This document shows positions 1-9,145 of a DNA stretch of 64,000 nucleotides, one piece after another. Location of the stretch: NCBI GenBank assembly GCA_965153355.1, contig OZ231128.1:52142001-52206000 (forward strand), read 5' to 3'. A program made the translations under genes and the position numbers. The stretch's first letter is position 1. The number at the start of each line of letters is the position of its first letter. This stretch comes from Flaccisagitta enflata (taxonomy: Eukaryota > Chaetognatha > Sagittoidea > Aphragmophora). The notes beneath the pieces are model-generated. The model saw only the letters and a list, made by a program, of their open reading frames with translations, was not told where the DNA came from and did no database searches.

Positions 1-381
1 CCTCTCCCTCGCTACATTTAGACTTACAGCTTACCAAAGACTCATCAAATCATAAAAAAATTGGTGACATAATTGAAGCCCTTCGAATTTGCAAGCAGGC
101 AGCGCAAACCGCATCTGCCTAGCTCATTGCGTTTAGAAGAAATTAAAAAAAGAGTAAAGTGATATCTTCATAGGATGGTTTAGAAATGGCAAAAGCGAAA
201 TTGAAGTATTTCAATCAAAGTTGAATAACTTTTGATCGCATAGAGCAAGAGGGATGCGGTTTGCAAAGATCTCTTGCAAATTTGAAGGGCTTTAATTGCC
301 TCACCAATTTTTTTATGATTGGTTGATTTTAACCTGAGATATGCATGTAAACGTGCCGGAAGATTTTTTCCGCCTAGATAG
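1..381. mobile_element. TA-flanked inverted-repeat element (K), cut by window edge
   Basis: This is the right-hand part of the same element seen complete at 909-1500. Bases 35-130 recur almost unchanged at 1128-1220. Within the copy, bases 40-130 are the inverted repeat of about 240-370. The right end reads CCGCCTAGATAG followed by TA. No coding capacity is visible, so it is probably non-autonomous (MITE-like). Confidence 0.75.
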
Positions 382-906
382 TAAATGCGCGAAGTACTTA
401 AATTGTACACTTCTTTTGTTAACTATTGCAACAAAAATTGGATTAAAAAACTTGGATTTGTCTTGAATTGAATGGGGAATCAATATAGTTTTATGAAAAA
501 GCTTTAAAAACTGATATCTGGGTTTCTTTCGTTGAAATTTTTCACTGATGAAAAAATATCAAAAATCTAACTTTTTTATCAAGAGACTCAGTTAAATTTT
601 CAAAAATCATTAAAAGTAGGCAATATGAATGGTGGAGTGTGAAACTACATCGAATTATCCATCATTCAAGACCAATCCCAGCATAATAGCTCGATTTGTC
701 TAGATTTGGCAAGAGTATGAAGAAATGTTGTTAAAACATCACAATCACAATTTTTTTTAATTTCAGATTTCATGATTTACATAAGAAGTGATACTAAGGC
801 CAAAGTATTGGTCTCACCAAGACAAAGTTTATAGATAACAAAATCGGTTCTAAAGCTCTCTCTGGAACTGTTGTCAGAATTGATCCACCATTTTTAGATG
901 CAGAGA
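382..906. other. AT-rich spacer
   Basis: No gene, splice-supported exon or repeat is recognised between the two K elements. Confidence 0.5.
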
Positions 907-908
907 TA

Positions 909-1500
909 CTATCTAGGCGGAAAAAATCTTTCGTCCTGTAACAAAAACATATTCATTGGCGTAAAAATGAATACAAATCAATTACAAATCCATCAATAAT
1001 TAGTGTGAGCTCCCTTTGACTGAATCAGAGCCGACATTTGTTTCAGAAACGTTTTGTAGAGCAGTTCAGGTTACTAGGGAGTGAAGGCTTTGCATATCTT
1101 TCTCGCAATTTTTTATTGTCTATTCTTTCGCTACATTTAGACTCACAGTTTTCAAAAGAATCATTAAATCGTAGAAAAATTGGTGACATAAATGAAGCCC
1201 TCCGAATTTGCAAGCAGGCACCGCAAATCGTATCTGTCTAGCTCAAGGCGTTTAGAAGTAATCAAAAAAAGAGTGAAATGATATCATCAGAAGATTGTGG
1301 AGAAATGGCAAAAGTGAAATTGAAGTATTTCATTTAAAGTTGAATAGTTTTTGAATGCATAGAGCTAGACGGATGCGGTTTGCGTCAATCTCTTGCAAAT
1401 TTGAAGAGCTTTATTTATCTCACCGATTATTTGATGTTTGGTTGATTCTAACCTGAGATATGCACGTAAACGTATCGAAACATTTTTTCCGCCTAGATGG
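909..1500. mobile_element. Complete Tc1/mariner-type MITE (K), 592 bp
   Basis: Both sides are flanked by TA (907-908 and 1501-1502). The left end CTATCTAGGCGGAAAAAA matches the reverse complement of the right end TTTTTTCCGCCTAGATGG with one mismatch. Longer subterminal inverted repeats surround the TTGGTGACAT and GCAAGCAGGC segments. There is no transposase ORF. TA duplication plus inverted termini is the Tc1/mariner/pogo signature, so a non-autonomous member is inferred. Confidence 0.85.
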
Positions 1501-1529
1501 TATGTCGTTTTCCTTCGTCCCGGTAGGCG

Positions 1530-1622
1530 GGGTATTCCCTGTAGTCATTTAGTCATTTGGTCTTTTAGTCTTTTAGTCTTTCAGTCTTAACAACCGCGCG
1601 CGACTGTAAGGTGTTGGCCTTG
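1530..1622 (+). repeat. A-family right-end fragment
   Basis: A short array of GTCATTTAGTC-type units runs into GCGCGACTGTAAGGTG and TTGGCCTTGG. This matches the right end of the A family, such as the end of the copy at 41675-43014. The left end is missing. Confidence 0.6.
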
Positions 1623-1670
1623 GTAATTCTTTCATCTGCTCTGATTTTTTGTCCTCATTTTGTTGTTGCG

Positions 1671-1890
1671 TTTTTAGTCGCGTGCACCCGACTCTTTCAC
1701 GCGTGCACGTGACTCTATAAACCGCTATGTCGGTCGGTCAGTCATTCGGTTGTAGGGGGACCGTCAGCTTTTTCGGCGTTAAGGGGCGGTTTTGCGTTAC
1801 TGTTCTTGCCCAAATACTTTGGTTTGCCTTTTTTACCAGTTCCCCTGCCCACCTGCTCGCGATTTTGGTAGCTGTGTATATGGCCTTGTT
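1671..1890 (+). mobile_element. C-family copy
   Basis: It starts TTTTTAGTCGCGTGCAC and has a short GGTC-type tract. The GC-rich right part (CCCCTGCCCACCTGC ... GGTAGCTGTGTAT) ends GGCCTTGTT. The same right half recurs near 44880, 61640 and, inverted, at 40480, 61671 and 61938. Confidence 0.7.
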
Positions 1891-2014
1891 ATATGAGTTG
1901 GACAACATTTCTTCACCACCAATAAAGGCGGCTATTGCTGACCCGAAGTTGAAAATGGGAGTCTCATTTTTGTGTGCATGTTTTCCTGTGTGTGCATCTC
2001 ATGCTGTCTGGTTG

Positions 2015-2174
2015 TTTTTAGGTCGCAGACACGCGACTCTACACCTTGCCGTGTCGGTCGTTCGGTAGGTTGGTAGGTTGGTCGGTTGGTCACATTTTTG
2101 AATTTCGAGTGGTTTTCACAGTACTGCTCCTGCCCAACCGTCCCTGACTTGATTGATGTGTATCCGGCCTTGTT
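2015..2174 (+). mobile_element. B-family copy
   Basis: The left end is TTTTTAGGTCGCAGACACGC, followed by CTACACCTTGCCGTGTCGGT and a GGT-rich tract. The body includes TTTTTGAATTTCGAG and CTCCTGCCCAACCGTCC, and the right end is GGCCTTGTT. It is shorter than A copies but shares both end motifs. Full-length relatives lie at 32354-32519 (plus) and 41486-41630 (minus). Confidence 0.7.
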
Positions 2175-2224
2175 GTTATTCAATCTCTGTCTCTCTGTCT
2201 CTTTTTCCTCTCAGTCTTCCTGTC

Positions 2225-2226
<2 letters not shown>

Positions 2227-2300
<74 letters not shown>
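2227..2300. repeat. (TG)n microsatellite
   Basis: About 74 bp of nearly pure TG dinucleotides separates the two 528-bp duplication units. Cys-Val or Thr-His reading frames across it are low-complexity artefacts. Confidence 0.95.
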
Positions 2301-2303
<3 letters not shown>

Positions 2304-2546
2304 CGGCGTTAAGGGGCGGTTTTGCGTTACTGTTCCTGCCCAAATGCTTTGGTTTGCCTTTTTTACCAGTGCCCCTGCCCACCTGCATGCGATTTTGGTA
2401 GCTGTGTATACGGCCTTGTTATATGAGTTGGACAACATTACTTTACCACCAATAAAGGCGGCTATTGCTGACCCAAAGTCGTAAATGGGAGTCTCTTTTT
2501 TGTGTGCATGTTCTCCTGTGTGTGCGTCTCATGCTGTCTGGTTGTT

Positions 2547-2702
2547 TTTAGTCGTGGACACGCGACTCTACACCTTGCCATGTCGGTCGTTCGGTAGGTC
2601 AGTAGGTTGGTCGGTAGGTCATATTTTTGAATTCCGAATGGTTTTCACATTAATGCTCCTGCCCAACCGTCCGCGACTTGATTGCCGTGTATCCAGCCTT
2701 GT
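2547..2702 (+). mobile_element. B-family copy in second duplication unit
   Basis: It starts TTTTTAGTCGTGGACACGCG and ends GTGTATCCAGCCTTGTT. It is the duplicate of the B copy at 2015-2174. Confidence 0.7.
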
Positions 2703-2764
2703 TGTCATTCAATCTCTGTCTCTCTGTCTCTTTTTCCTCTCAGTCTTCCTGTCTTCCTGTCTTT

Positions 2765-2765
<1 letters not shown>

Positions 2766-2845
<80 letters not shown>
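2766..2845. repeat. (TG)n(TC)n compound microsatellite
   Basis: A run of TG dinucleotides passes directly into TC dinucleotides. The sequence after it, at about 2890-3000, holds imperfect GGACGGCTGGACC-like repeats. Confidence 0.95.
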
Positions 2846-2848
<3 letters not shown>

Positions 2849-3104
2849 CAATTGCAAATGCAAATTGGCGCGATACATTTCTCCTTTGAAAGTAGCGGCA
2901 AGTACACGTGGACAGTGGACGGCTGGACCAAGGACGGATAGACCGTGGACAGCTTTACTGAGTTCAGCTGGACCGTAGACGGCTGGACTTTTGCAGGTGC
3001 TGGGCTTCCAAATCGCATTTGCGTTCGTTGGTATTGAATAAACCTGGTTGGTAATGCAACCTTTCTTTCTCATGTCTCTATCTGTTCCTTATTTCCACTG
3101 TCCG

Positions 3105-3600
3105 AGGAGGGGTGAGCGAATTGAGCGAGCAAACCCCTGAATGGAGCAAACAAGCAAAACAAGCAGAATGAAGCGGAGTAGGAAAGTGAGCGGAGGTGGT
3201 CGAACGAGGGAATTAACACAGCAAGCGTCCATAACAATGGAGCTGTTTCAGACCTCTTGTCTGCGTAAATATTTAAGGTCTAACCTGCATTTTCCTTTGC
3301 TCTTTGAACAATGTCCAGACGTCAAGAAACAATGTTTGACCACTGATTTCTTCCTACATAGAGGACAGGGATTTTTCCCCTTAATCGCATATTCATAGAT
3401 TACAACTGACTCATGAGAGAATGAGTGGAGCAAGTGAGCGGGTGAGCGAGTCTGTAAATAGAGTGAGCGAGAGTAGTGAGTGGAGTGAGTAAGCAAGTCT
3501 GACAATGGAGTGAGAGAAAGAAGTGATTGTACCAAAGCAAAGGCTGTAGAGCAGTTGAGAAAACCAACGGAGTGATTGTCCAAGTGGTCAATAAATTACG
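3105..3600. repeat. M-family purine-rich GAGCGAGT repeat
   Basis: Irregular repeats of GAGCGAG, GTGAGCGAG and GGAGTGAG end near GCGGTTATCTGTGACT. The same pattern recurs at about 23020-23190 and 63655-63800 with shared phrases (AAGCAAGC, AGCGAGCGACCGAGT). Function is unknown. Long minus-strand frames here are low-complexity and not convincing as genes. Confidence 0.6.
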
Positions 3601-4299
3601 CGGTTATCTGTGACTGGGTATATTCTACAAAAGGGCAAACTCCATTTGAGCACATTGAATTTGTGGGGTTTCTTTAGCTGTTGCTGTTACGGTTGCATAG
3701 CTACTTTTGCATAGTTGCTGTTGTATTGTTGCTGTTGCTAGGAGGACCTAATTGGTAAAATCGGTGTTCAAAGAAGTCTTTGCATTATCGATAAACTCAT
3801 TCTCACCTGGTGGTCATTCTTTTCTGAACAAAAACAGTTACCTCCCGCTATAACGGGTCCAGGAGTAACGGATATTTACATACAATGGATGAAAATTTTT
3901 AACCTTTCATAACATACATAACATTACATTACTACAGTAGTAATCTTTGATTGCTACGTTTATAAGATATTTTGTGTATACTAAATGGTATAGGCCTGTT
4001 CGACCATACACTAAGGAAGTATGCAGTCAAGCTGATAGTTTGGTTAGGTGAGCATTTTGTTTGTCAATAGTAAAGAGTAGTTGTGAGTAGAGTTTGGGGT
4101 TTTAACAAGGATGAATGCGTCACGTTTTGAAGACAGATAATTTGTAAAATCTACAAATGCATTTTTTAATTGCAGAAGGTTTCTTTAAATATCTGCTATT
4201 AGGTTTTATAAGGAAACGTTTCTAAATTTTCATTCTAGTTTGAGTTTTCAAACTATATTTCCATGTGTTAAGGATCTTAAGATTGAAACTTATTTCATA
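3600..4299. other. AT-rich spacer, no gene seen
   Basis: It contains a short run of GTTGCTGTT-like repeats near 3675-3740. A possible pogo-like terminal motif (CAGTTACCTCCCGCTATAAC) starts near 3835, but no partner end was found. Confidence 0.45.
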
Positions 4300-4440
4300 G
4301 TCGCATGCTACGTGACTCTTCACCCTGCTATGTCTGTCTGCCGGTCCGTCGGTCCATTGGTCCGTCCATCTGTCCGTCCGTTGGTCCATTGGTCCGTCCA
4401 TCCGTCAGTCTGTCACACTTTACTTTTTTGTTTTTTTGCG
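4298..4440 (+). repeat. A/B/C-type left end only
   Basis: A degenerate AGTCGCATGCTACGTGACT palindrome is followed by a (GTCSGTCC)-type tract and CACACTTTACTTTTTTG, as in complete copies. No right end follows. Pyrimidine-rich DNA with a TC microsatellite at 4561-4586 lies just downstream. Confidence 0.6.
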
Positions 4441-4869
4441 GTCTTTATTTTTTGTTAGTGTTTTTTTAGCATGTCTTTCTCTATCATATAGGATTTTTTT
4501 CTTTTCTCTTTTTCTGTTTCCTCCCTTTTTTTTCTCTTTTCTTTTCTTTTTCTTTGTTTTCTCTCTCTCTCTCTCTCTCTCTCTCTGGAATAATAACAGA
4601 ATGTTGCCAAATTTTTGAAGGCCCATGCCTTCTTTTTCATAGGCGTGAAAACCTGTAACGTAGATATACAAATTATCAATACAAAACATTGTAAATTATT
4701 TTTCTTCTCAATTCTTTACTTTTTCTTCTTTTTCCTTTATTCTTCACCTTTTATTCGTCTCTTTCTCAGTATTTCAGTCAAAACCAGGTGCAGCCCAAAA
4801 CTAGACTGCATTTTTTCATAACATTCCCCTGGGTGCAAAGTTTTTCTAAAAAAAACCAGGTTCATGTTT

Positions 4870-6300
4870 CTTCATTTTCGTTTATTTTCTTCGTTGCACG
4901 TCCCAAGACAGTTGATCCAAAACCTTTCCCTGGTGACTCGATACATGTGGTCTTTCCCCTTCACCTCCTCTATGACCACCACCCCCATGTCTTCACTCGT
5001 GTGTCCTTCCTGCTTGAAGTGGTAGGCCGGTTTTGTGCTGTCCTCCCCTCTCAAATCCGCTCTGTGACCGATAAACCTGTCCATGACTCGATTTTGTGTC
5101 TTACCAACAACGTAAATGATTTTCTCACATCTCTTACACCACATTCCATAAATTGCTCCTACTGTTCTGCAGTCCATCGTACCCTTGATTTTCTTTCTTT
5201 CCCCTCTTTCATCAGTTACTTCCTCCGTCTCAACCATGAATTCGCACAGCTTGCAACCTTTCCCACATGGTCCTGACCCTCCCTCTTTGGACTTCTTTTT
5301 CGCATTCACCACCAGGTCTGATAGATTCTTGCCTCTTCTTAGGCTAAGTCTGGGCGTTTCCTTGATGTATTTGTCCAATCCCTCTTCCTTCAAAAAGTGT
5401 CCATGCCTCTTCAAAATCTTGTTGATATTTGGTATATATGCGCTGTGCGTTGTTACAAAATTTATTCGTTTGTCTTCAATCTTCTCTGCCCTTTCCAGTG
5501 CCCTTTCTCGACTCATCTTGAACCCTTCTTTCAATTGTCTGCTTACCTGCACCTCTCCATATCCCCTGCTCATCAACTTTTCTTTCGTTTTCTCCACATA
5601 CTTCCAGTAGTCCGAGTCTTCGCTGCACAGCCTTCGTAATCTTCTTGCTTGCCCTTTGGCTATTCCTTCCTTTAAGTGCCTTGGATGGTCGCTGTCCTTG
5701 TGCAAATACCTTGTCCAATCTGTTGATTTGACGTACAACTCCGTTTTCAAGTCCCCGTCTTCTCTTCTTGTTACTTTGACATCTAGAAAAATCGCTTCTT
5801 TCTCACAAATCTCATATGTCACTTTAATTCTTTCTTCATTACTGTGACAGATCTCAAAAAACTTTAGGAATTCGTTTTTGGTCCCTTTCCATACTCCGAT
5901 TATGTCATCTACAAATCTCTTCCAGAACCATGGCTTTTTCCCAATTTCTTCTTCGGCCTTTTTGTTTACCTCCTTTTCCCACTCTCCCATATAAGCACAT
6001 GCTCAATTCTTCCCTAGTTTACTCCCGATTGCTGTTCCCTCCTTTTGCAAATAGCTCTCCCCCTCAAAATCAAATTCGTTGTTGTCCAAAACCAGCTTCG
6101 CCAATTCCATCAGATCCTCTGTCGGTATTGTCTTTGTACTTCTTCCCTCCAAGTTTTTCCTCATTGCTTCCTCCGCCTTTTTTCTTGGCACCATAGGATA
6201 TAATGCCACTATATCCATAGTAAATAACCACTCATCCGCTGCTAGACCTCCAACTTCCCTCAACTTCCTTAAAAAGTCCGCCGTGTCCTGAATATATGAT
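4870..6300 (-). pseudogene. Penelope-like retroelement, 5'-truncated, one in-frame stop
   Basis: On the minus strand one frame runs from about 6300 down to 4870, interrupted only by a TGA at 6001-6003. The upstream part (6263-6003) carries reverse-transcriptase blocks: TMDIVALYP, then FEGESYLQKEGTAIGS. The downstream 372-residue part begins near ACAYMGEWE. It carries the catalytic FVDD (residues 26-29), a HPRHLKEGI segment (102-110) and paired cysteines (PCGKGCKLC 241-249; C285, C288). A GIY-YIG nuclease follows (IYVVGKT 292-298, R305, H309, H324, E355). RT plus C-terminal GIY-YIG is the Penelope-like architecture. The N-terminus is lost at a (CT)n tract. It is probably a dead copy. I cannot place it in a named Penelope subgroup. 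Confidence 0.88.
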
Positions 6301-6305
6301 TCTTG

Positions 6306-6307
<2 letters not shown>

Positions 6308-6352
<45 letters not shown>
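6308..6352. repeat. (TC)n microsatellite at the 5' break of the Penelope element
   Basis: About 45 bp of TC dinucleotides adjoins the point where reverse-transcriptase similarity stops. Confidence 0.9.
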
Positions 6353-6355
<3 letters not shown>

Positions 6356-6359
6356 ATTC

Positions 6360-6897
6360 CCTCTCATTCCGTCTCAAGTGACTTAGCCAGTCACTTTCAC
6401 TTGGAGACATTTTGTTTATACCCACTCTGTCTATCATCCATTCTTTTCCTCTTTTTCATCGTTCACCTATTTACTTTTTCATCTTTCTTTATCATTCACC
6501 CTTTCTTGAAGTTTGATGATTTCATTTAATTTCAACATGAAATTTAACTGGAATATTTTTTTCTTTATAGTTTTGGAAAAATTTTTTTTTTCAAAACTCA
6601 TTTTGATGCTGAAAGCAGATGCAGAAAGGTAAACTCTAGTTGTGAGCAATCTGGAGTAAACACCATTGAAAGCTTGAAAGGCATTCTTCCTTTGTTATTT
6701 GGAGAATTCTGGCCTCTTTTTGTGAGGGCAATGCTATTTCAACTTTGATACATATGTATGTTATTTTTTTAAATTTAGTTTTTTGAAATACATATATAAA
6801 AATGAGATTTATGGGTCCCTTGACATCCATAATTTCGAGGTTTAACTGTAATGTATCTTTTTCCAAAAGTCATTTTTTTTTGGCTGCTATTTCCAAA
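6360..6897. other. Spacer, no gene seen
   Basis: Pyrimidine-rich and then AT-rich sequence. No supported exon or repeat family was recognised. Confidence 0.45.
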
Positions 6898-6898
6898 A

Positions 6899-7026
6899 AC
6901 AAGGCCAAATACACCGCAAAACAGTCGCGGATGATTTGGCAAGGGCAGTAATGCGAAAACCCCTCACAAATGACAGACGGCTGGACCGACACGGCAAGAT
7001 GTAGAGTCGCGTGTCAGAGACTAACA
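6899..7026 (-). mobile_element. B-family copy (minus)
   Basis: It reads ACAAGGCC, then CAGTCGCGGATGATTTGGCA, CGAAAACCCCTC and CACGGCAAGATGTAGAGTCG, and ends near a degenerate GTCGCGTGTCAGAGACT. This is the reverse complement of the B consensus. Confidence 0.65.
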
Positions 7027-7774
7027 AGGATACACGGGCCAAGACAGTGCGCTGGCGTTCTTCTTAGACCTATCCCTAGCTCTGTCAGATCTTTGTGAGC
7101 TCTATCTGACCTATCCCAATCACCATTGATCTAACCATATATGAATATGATAATGAATACAAAGACAAGATACATGAATTTGTAAACCTATCCCAAGCCC
7201 AAACAGACCTATCCTAAGCTCAATGAGACTTAACTGTGAATGAATATGATATTCAATGAAAGGACCAGTAACATAAATGATAAACAAGATGAGTTCTCAT
7301 TGATTTGAGATATTTCTGCGATTTTTCACTTGAGCGTGACAGACCAACCAACCAACCAACATACAGACAGACAGACAAACCAACGGACAGAGCCTGCTAT
7401 GGCGCTCCTAAAAACCTGACTTGGCATTTACCGACTTCAAGATGACAGCCCACCTGTCAGCCCACCTGCATCTTTTCTCTCGCACAAGTCTCTCTCTTTT
7501 CAGTTCCCATAAATTAATAATGAATATTTTCTCATATTGATTGCTGAAGCATGAATCAATATAAACATGAATAAAAATGAATGGCTTCTCTTCTTAGTTG
7601 TCAAAACGTATAAAAGTGGAAGGCTGATCTCCCTGACCGAGGCTTTCAAAAAAAGACCCATTTCTAATTTCAGCCACTGGAGAAAGAAAAAGTCCAAAGA
7701 CAAAAAAGAAGAAAATTTGAAAAAAAAGAGAGAAAACGGAGTACCAACCAGGAAAAAGGTCAATACCGTTGCTT
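7027..7774. other. Spacer with loose tandem motifs
   Basis: Dispersed ACCTATCCCA-type repeats lie at about 7060-7220. A CCAACCAACCAACATACAGA-like tract near 7345-7400 resembles the short-repeat tracts of A elements. No supported coding exon was found. Confidence 0.4.
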
Positions 7775-7779
7775 AAAAA

Positions 7780-8876
7780 ACAAGTCATTCTTAGTCATTC
7801 AAAGACATTCCATGTCATTTTAAGTCTTTTCTGTCATTTTAGTATATCTTGTCAATTACATCATTTATGGTCAATCCAAGTCATTCAAAATGACAATACC
7901 CTGCTTTCAATATCGAGTGTTACCAGCAAAACCTTTATTGCGTCTAAAGTATATATTTTTGGAAATTCAGCTAGGATTTGCCAAAAAGCATGTAACCTAC
8001 TATTTGTTCATGCAAAATTTCAAAGGACTGGCTCAAGCCGTTTGGCTTCCACATGATTTTGAATGAAAATGAGATAAACCCCATTAGAGGATTTTTTAAA
8101 AAATTGATTCACTGACACTGTAACATTGAATCATTGTCATTTCTTAACAAATCAAGCCAAAATGGCCAGATTTGTCTTGAAAGAAGGATATTAGTCTCAA
8201 TTTATGTATCTCTGTAGAAAAAGACCAAATATTTGAAATCTATGTGGAAAATCTGGGTTTTCGTTTGAATTTTTGAAGTTTGAGCAGGTTTCAAATAACA
8301 ACAACTTTATTTCAGCACCAAAATTCTTAAAGAATGGTGAAAAGCTAAAATGGTACAAATCAAGTGTCAATTATTGACTAAACATGACTTATTTGGTCAT
8401 TCCAGCTCATGATGCGCAAAGTTTATAAAGGTTCATATATATAAAATTGCTTAAAAATGTGTTTTTTTGGCAAATTTTGCTCAAATTTTATCAAATTTTA
8501 AAAACATGTGGACGATAAACTGCTAGACCAAGCATGACGAAATTTTGCATGAAATAATGGTAAGTAATGTGCTTTCAGACAAAACCAACCAGATTTTCTA
8601 AAAATAAATACTTTTGACGCAATAAAGGTTTTGCTGGTAACACTCGATATTGAAAGCAGGGTAATGACAAAAAATCACTGAGAATGTCTTTGAATGACCT
8701 TGAATAACTTTGAATGATATGGAAAAACCTAGAAAATGACCTAGAAAATAAGATTGACAAAAAAAGTGAAAGTGTAACCGACAGAAGGATGGATGGATGG
8801 ATGGATGGATGGATGGACAGACGGGCGGACGGACTAAGCAGCATGTAGAGTCGCAAGCACGCGTCTAAAAATTGAC
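7780..8876. mobile_element. A-like tandem arrays split by a MITE, with a terminal palindrome
   Basis: TCATT-type repeats (7785-7896) lie left of the nested MITE and GAATGACCTT-type repeats (8665-8765) lie right of it. Then come a (GGAT)n run at about 8788-8813, a GGAC tract and GTAGAGTCGCAAGCACGC ... CTAAAAA. The two arrays are in opposite orientation, so the host element is either itself inverted or rearranged. Confidence 0.55.
7899..8661. mobile_element. TA-flanked inverted-repeat element (O), 763 bp
   Basis: TA flanks lie at 7897-7898 and 8662-8663. The left terminus CCCTGCTTTCAATATCGAGT is the exact complement of the right terminus, and similarity continues through TTACCAGCAAAACCTTTATT. 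It has no ORF and is a Tc1/mariner-type non-autonomous element. A relative with a similar CCCTG terminus lies at 11219-12357. Confidence 0.88.
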
Positions 8877-9145
8877 ATTTGCAGTTTATTCTAATAAAAC
8901 CGCTTTTGCTGCGAGTCATAGGAAAAATTTGATCATAATGGGTACACTTCAATCAAGTTGCGGACGGGTGGACAGGAGCTCGAGTTCTGTTTTAGTTATA
9001 GACAAACCGACCAACAAGGCAAGTTCTACAGTTGCCTGTCTGCAACTTCAAAAAATGAGAACGAGAAATTACCATTAATGTACCAAAAAACCAGGTAAAG
9101 GCAAAAAAGTAAAGGCTAATCTTGTGATTTTTTTATCTTTGACAG

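Larger units (their letters stand above)
1774..2770. repeat. Tandem duplication, about 528-bp unit, bounded by (TG)n
   Basis: The segment starting TTCGGCGTTAAGGGGCGGT at 1774 is repeated from 2302. Both units run through a C-type right end, a GTGTGCATGTT segment and a B-family copy, and both finish in CTCTCAGTCTTCCTGTCTTT followed by a (TG)n run. The junction between units lies inside the microsatellite. Confidence 0.85.

Noticed and set aside
2086-2978. Frames through the TG/TC microsatellites (poly Cys-Val, poly Thr-His)
   Set aside because: Translation of dinucleotide repeats only. Flanking parts match B and C repeat families.
6001-6003. TGA in the Penelope element as a selenocysteine or readthrough codon
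   Set aside because: No evidence for a SECIS element or conserved readthrough. A point mutation in a truncated copy is simpler.
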